Shown here one piece after another: positions 63,013 through 64,000 of a stretch of 64,000 nt of DNA (its first letter is position 1; every line of letters begins with the position of its first letter). This DNA is from Panagrolaimus kolymaensis. Its lineage: Eukaryota > Nematoda > Chromadorea > Rhabditida > Panagrolaimidae. Under the pieces are notes generated by a model. The model searched no databases. It saw only the letters and a list, made by a program, of their open reading frames with translations, and was not told where the DNA came from. A program made the position numbers and the translations under genes. The DNA lies in assembly GCA_028622995.1 (NCBI GenBank), contig JAJQJQ010000010.1, positions 744,001 to 808,000 on the forward strand. The letters run 5' to 3'.

Positions 63013-64000
63013 ATGACAAAACAAGAAGTTCCTCCAGTGGTTGCTGCCGTTACAGGTGCAGAAGTTTGTGTAAAAAACCCCTATTTGAATGAACAAATTG
63101 ATGATGTTTTATATCATTTTGGGCTTGCAAGAAGTGACACTAATTTCCCTGAAATATTTGGCGATGTTAAAGTAAGTTTTAATCTTATTACAAAAAATTA
63201 TCGCTTTAACAGCAAAAATAAACATAAAAGGTTTCAATTAATAAATAATCGAGTTTTAGTATGTCTGCACTGGAGGATCACCAACTCGTATCAAAATGTA
63301 TGCTGAGCTTTTCTCCCAAGATTCTGGCCTTCCATTATCCCAAAATCTTTCACATTCTGATCGTTTTGTCATGTTTAAGACGGGACCCATCTTATGGGTT
63401 AATGTAAGCTTACTAAAGCTTTTTAAATACACAAACTATTAACTCAATTATTTTTTTAGCACGGTATGGGTGTTCCATCAATGAGTATTATGTTAAACGA
63501 ATGTATTAAACTTCTTCATTATGCTCATGCAAGTGATGTATCATTTATTCGTATTGGCACTAGCGGAGGTATCGATGTTCAACCTGGAACGGTGGTAGTT
63601 TCAACAGCAGCTGTAAATGGCCTTCTTGAAGAAGCTCACACGCAATTTATTAATGGAAAAATTGTAAAACGTGAAACTAAAATTAATCAACAATTAGCTC
63701 AAGAATTGTATAACAGCGGAATTGAAAATTCATTACCCGTTGCTCAAGGAAAAACTTTATGCGCTGATGATTTTTATGAAGGTAAATTCTTTTGTTTGAG
63801 AGGGGCCTTAAGTTTTCTTTATTGATCAAAGATTTTTTATTTATGGTTTTTTGTTCTAAACAAATTGGCTTAAAAAGAACATGAAAAATATTTTATACAC
63901 AGACAAAGAAATTAATAAAAAAAAGAACAAATTAACACGTGTGAAATGATAACATTTTACTGAGGTTCATTATTTTAGGTCAAATGCGATTAGATGGAGC
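63013..64000 (+). CDS. upp-1: Uridine phosphorylase, 3' end beyond the window
   Basis: The enzyme splits uridine to uracil and ribose-1-phosphate in pyrimidine salvage. Visible exons are 63013-63171, 63260-63403, 63460-63781 and 63979-64000 (cut). Recognised motifs are NPYLNEQIDDVLYHFGL, FGDVKYVCTGGSPTRIKMYAEL, GMGVPSMSIMLNECIKLL, FIRIGTSGGIDVQPGTVV and the final KTLCADDFYEGQMRLDG, which match the nucleoside phosphorylase-type uridine phosphorylases (the human-like UPP family). The glycine-rich RIGTSGG phosphate-binding segment is intact. The start ATG was chosen because it opens the frame; an acceptor 27 bases upstream supports it. The C-terminal part is not in the window. Confidence 0.9.

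Overview
The window is nuclear DNA of a nematode. It is strongly AT-rich (about 70% A+T by eye), with poly-T/poly-A-rich intergenic DNA. The genes are cut by many introns of about 45-70 bases with short TTTTAG-type acceptors. Nearly every recognisable product has a nematode family relative: rhgf-1-type RhoGEF, OSM-9/OCR-type TRPV channel, MH2-only SMAD like DAF-14, MDL-1-type bHLHZip, ODR-2/HOT-type Ly6 protein. Several start codons sit 0-30 bases after a strong 3' splice site, as expected for spliced-leader trans-splicing. I cannot name the species. Exon structures were built by hand from frame and splice signals; for every multi-exon gene reported as complete, the summed exon length is a multiple of three.

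Layout. 0.4-7.6 kb: 17-exon RhoGEF (+). 7.6-11.8 kb: gene-poor, holding a 5'-truncated BEL/Pao retrotransposon remnant with one LTR. 11.8-13.0 kb: peptide-receptor-like GPCR (+). 14.2-16.8 kb: MAM-type secreted or surface protein (+). 17.1-20.3 kb: TRPV channel (+). 20.4-21.2 kb: ATP synthase subunit d (-). 22.5-25.3 kb: TBC1D16-like RabGAP (+). 25.5-26.2 kb: unknown small protein (-). 28.8-32.3 kb: MDL-1/Mad-like repressor (+), with CACGTG E-boxes in its own introns. 34.2-34.9 kb: frame-broken Cys/His repeat gene (-). 36.3-38.2 kb: BPI/LBP lipid-binding protein (+). 38.7-39.6 kb: unknown (+). 40.0-40.4 kb: RNASEK (+). 40.8-44.3 kb: long disordered protein (+). 44.5-45.7 kb: MH2-only SMAD (-). 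48.0-48.7 kb: Ly6/HOT-like protein (-). 49.5-50.3 kb: RNase H2 subunit B (-), divergent from paraplegin at 50.6-53.2 kb (+). 53.5-54.1 kb: small secreted protein (+). 54.2-55.3 kb: ATG3 (-). 55.4-56.8 kb: hairpin-rich putative mobile element. 57.7-58.3 kb: MARVEL-like tetraspan protein (+). 60.7-62.0 kb: PD-(D/E)XK-like coiled-coil protein (+), lying between two copies of a direct repeat. 63.0 kb to the end: uridine phosphorylase, cut by the window edge.

There is no operon-like functional cluster. Housekeeping genes (ATP synthase d, RNASEK, RNase H2B, paraplegin, ATG3, uridine phosphorylase) are mixed with neuronal and signalling genes (RhoGEF, GPCR, TRPV, SMAD, Mad). Tight tail-to-tail pairs and one short shared promoter (RNase H2B/paraplegin, 264 bases) are the main positional links. 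The best candidates for something undescribed are the PD-(D/E)XK-like gene between direct repeats, the Cys/His repeat gene, the GC-rich exon of the Ly6-like gene, and the hairpin-bearing element at 55.4-56.8 kb.
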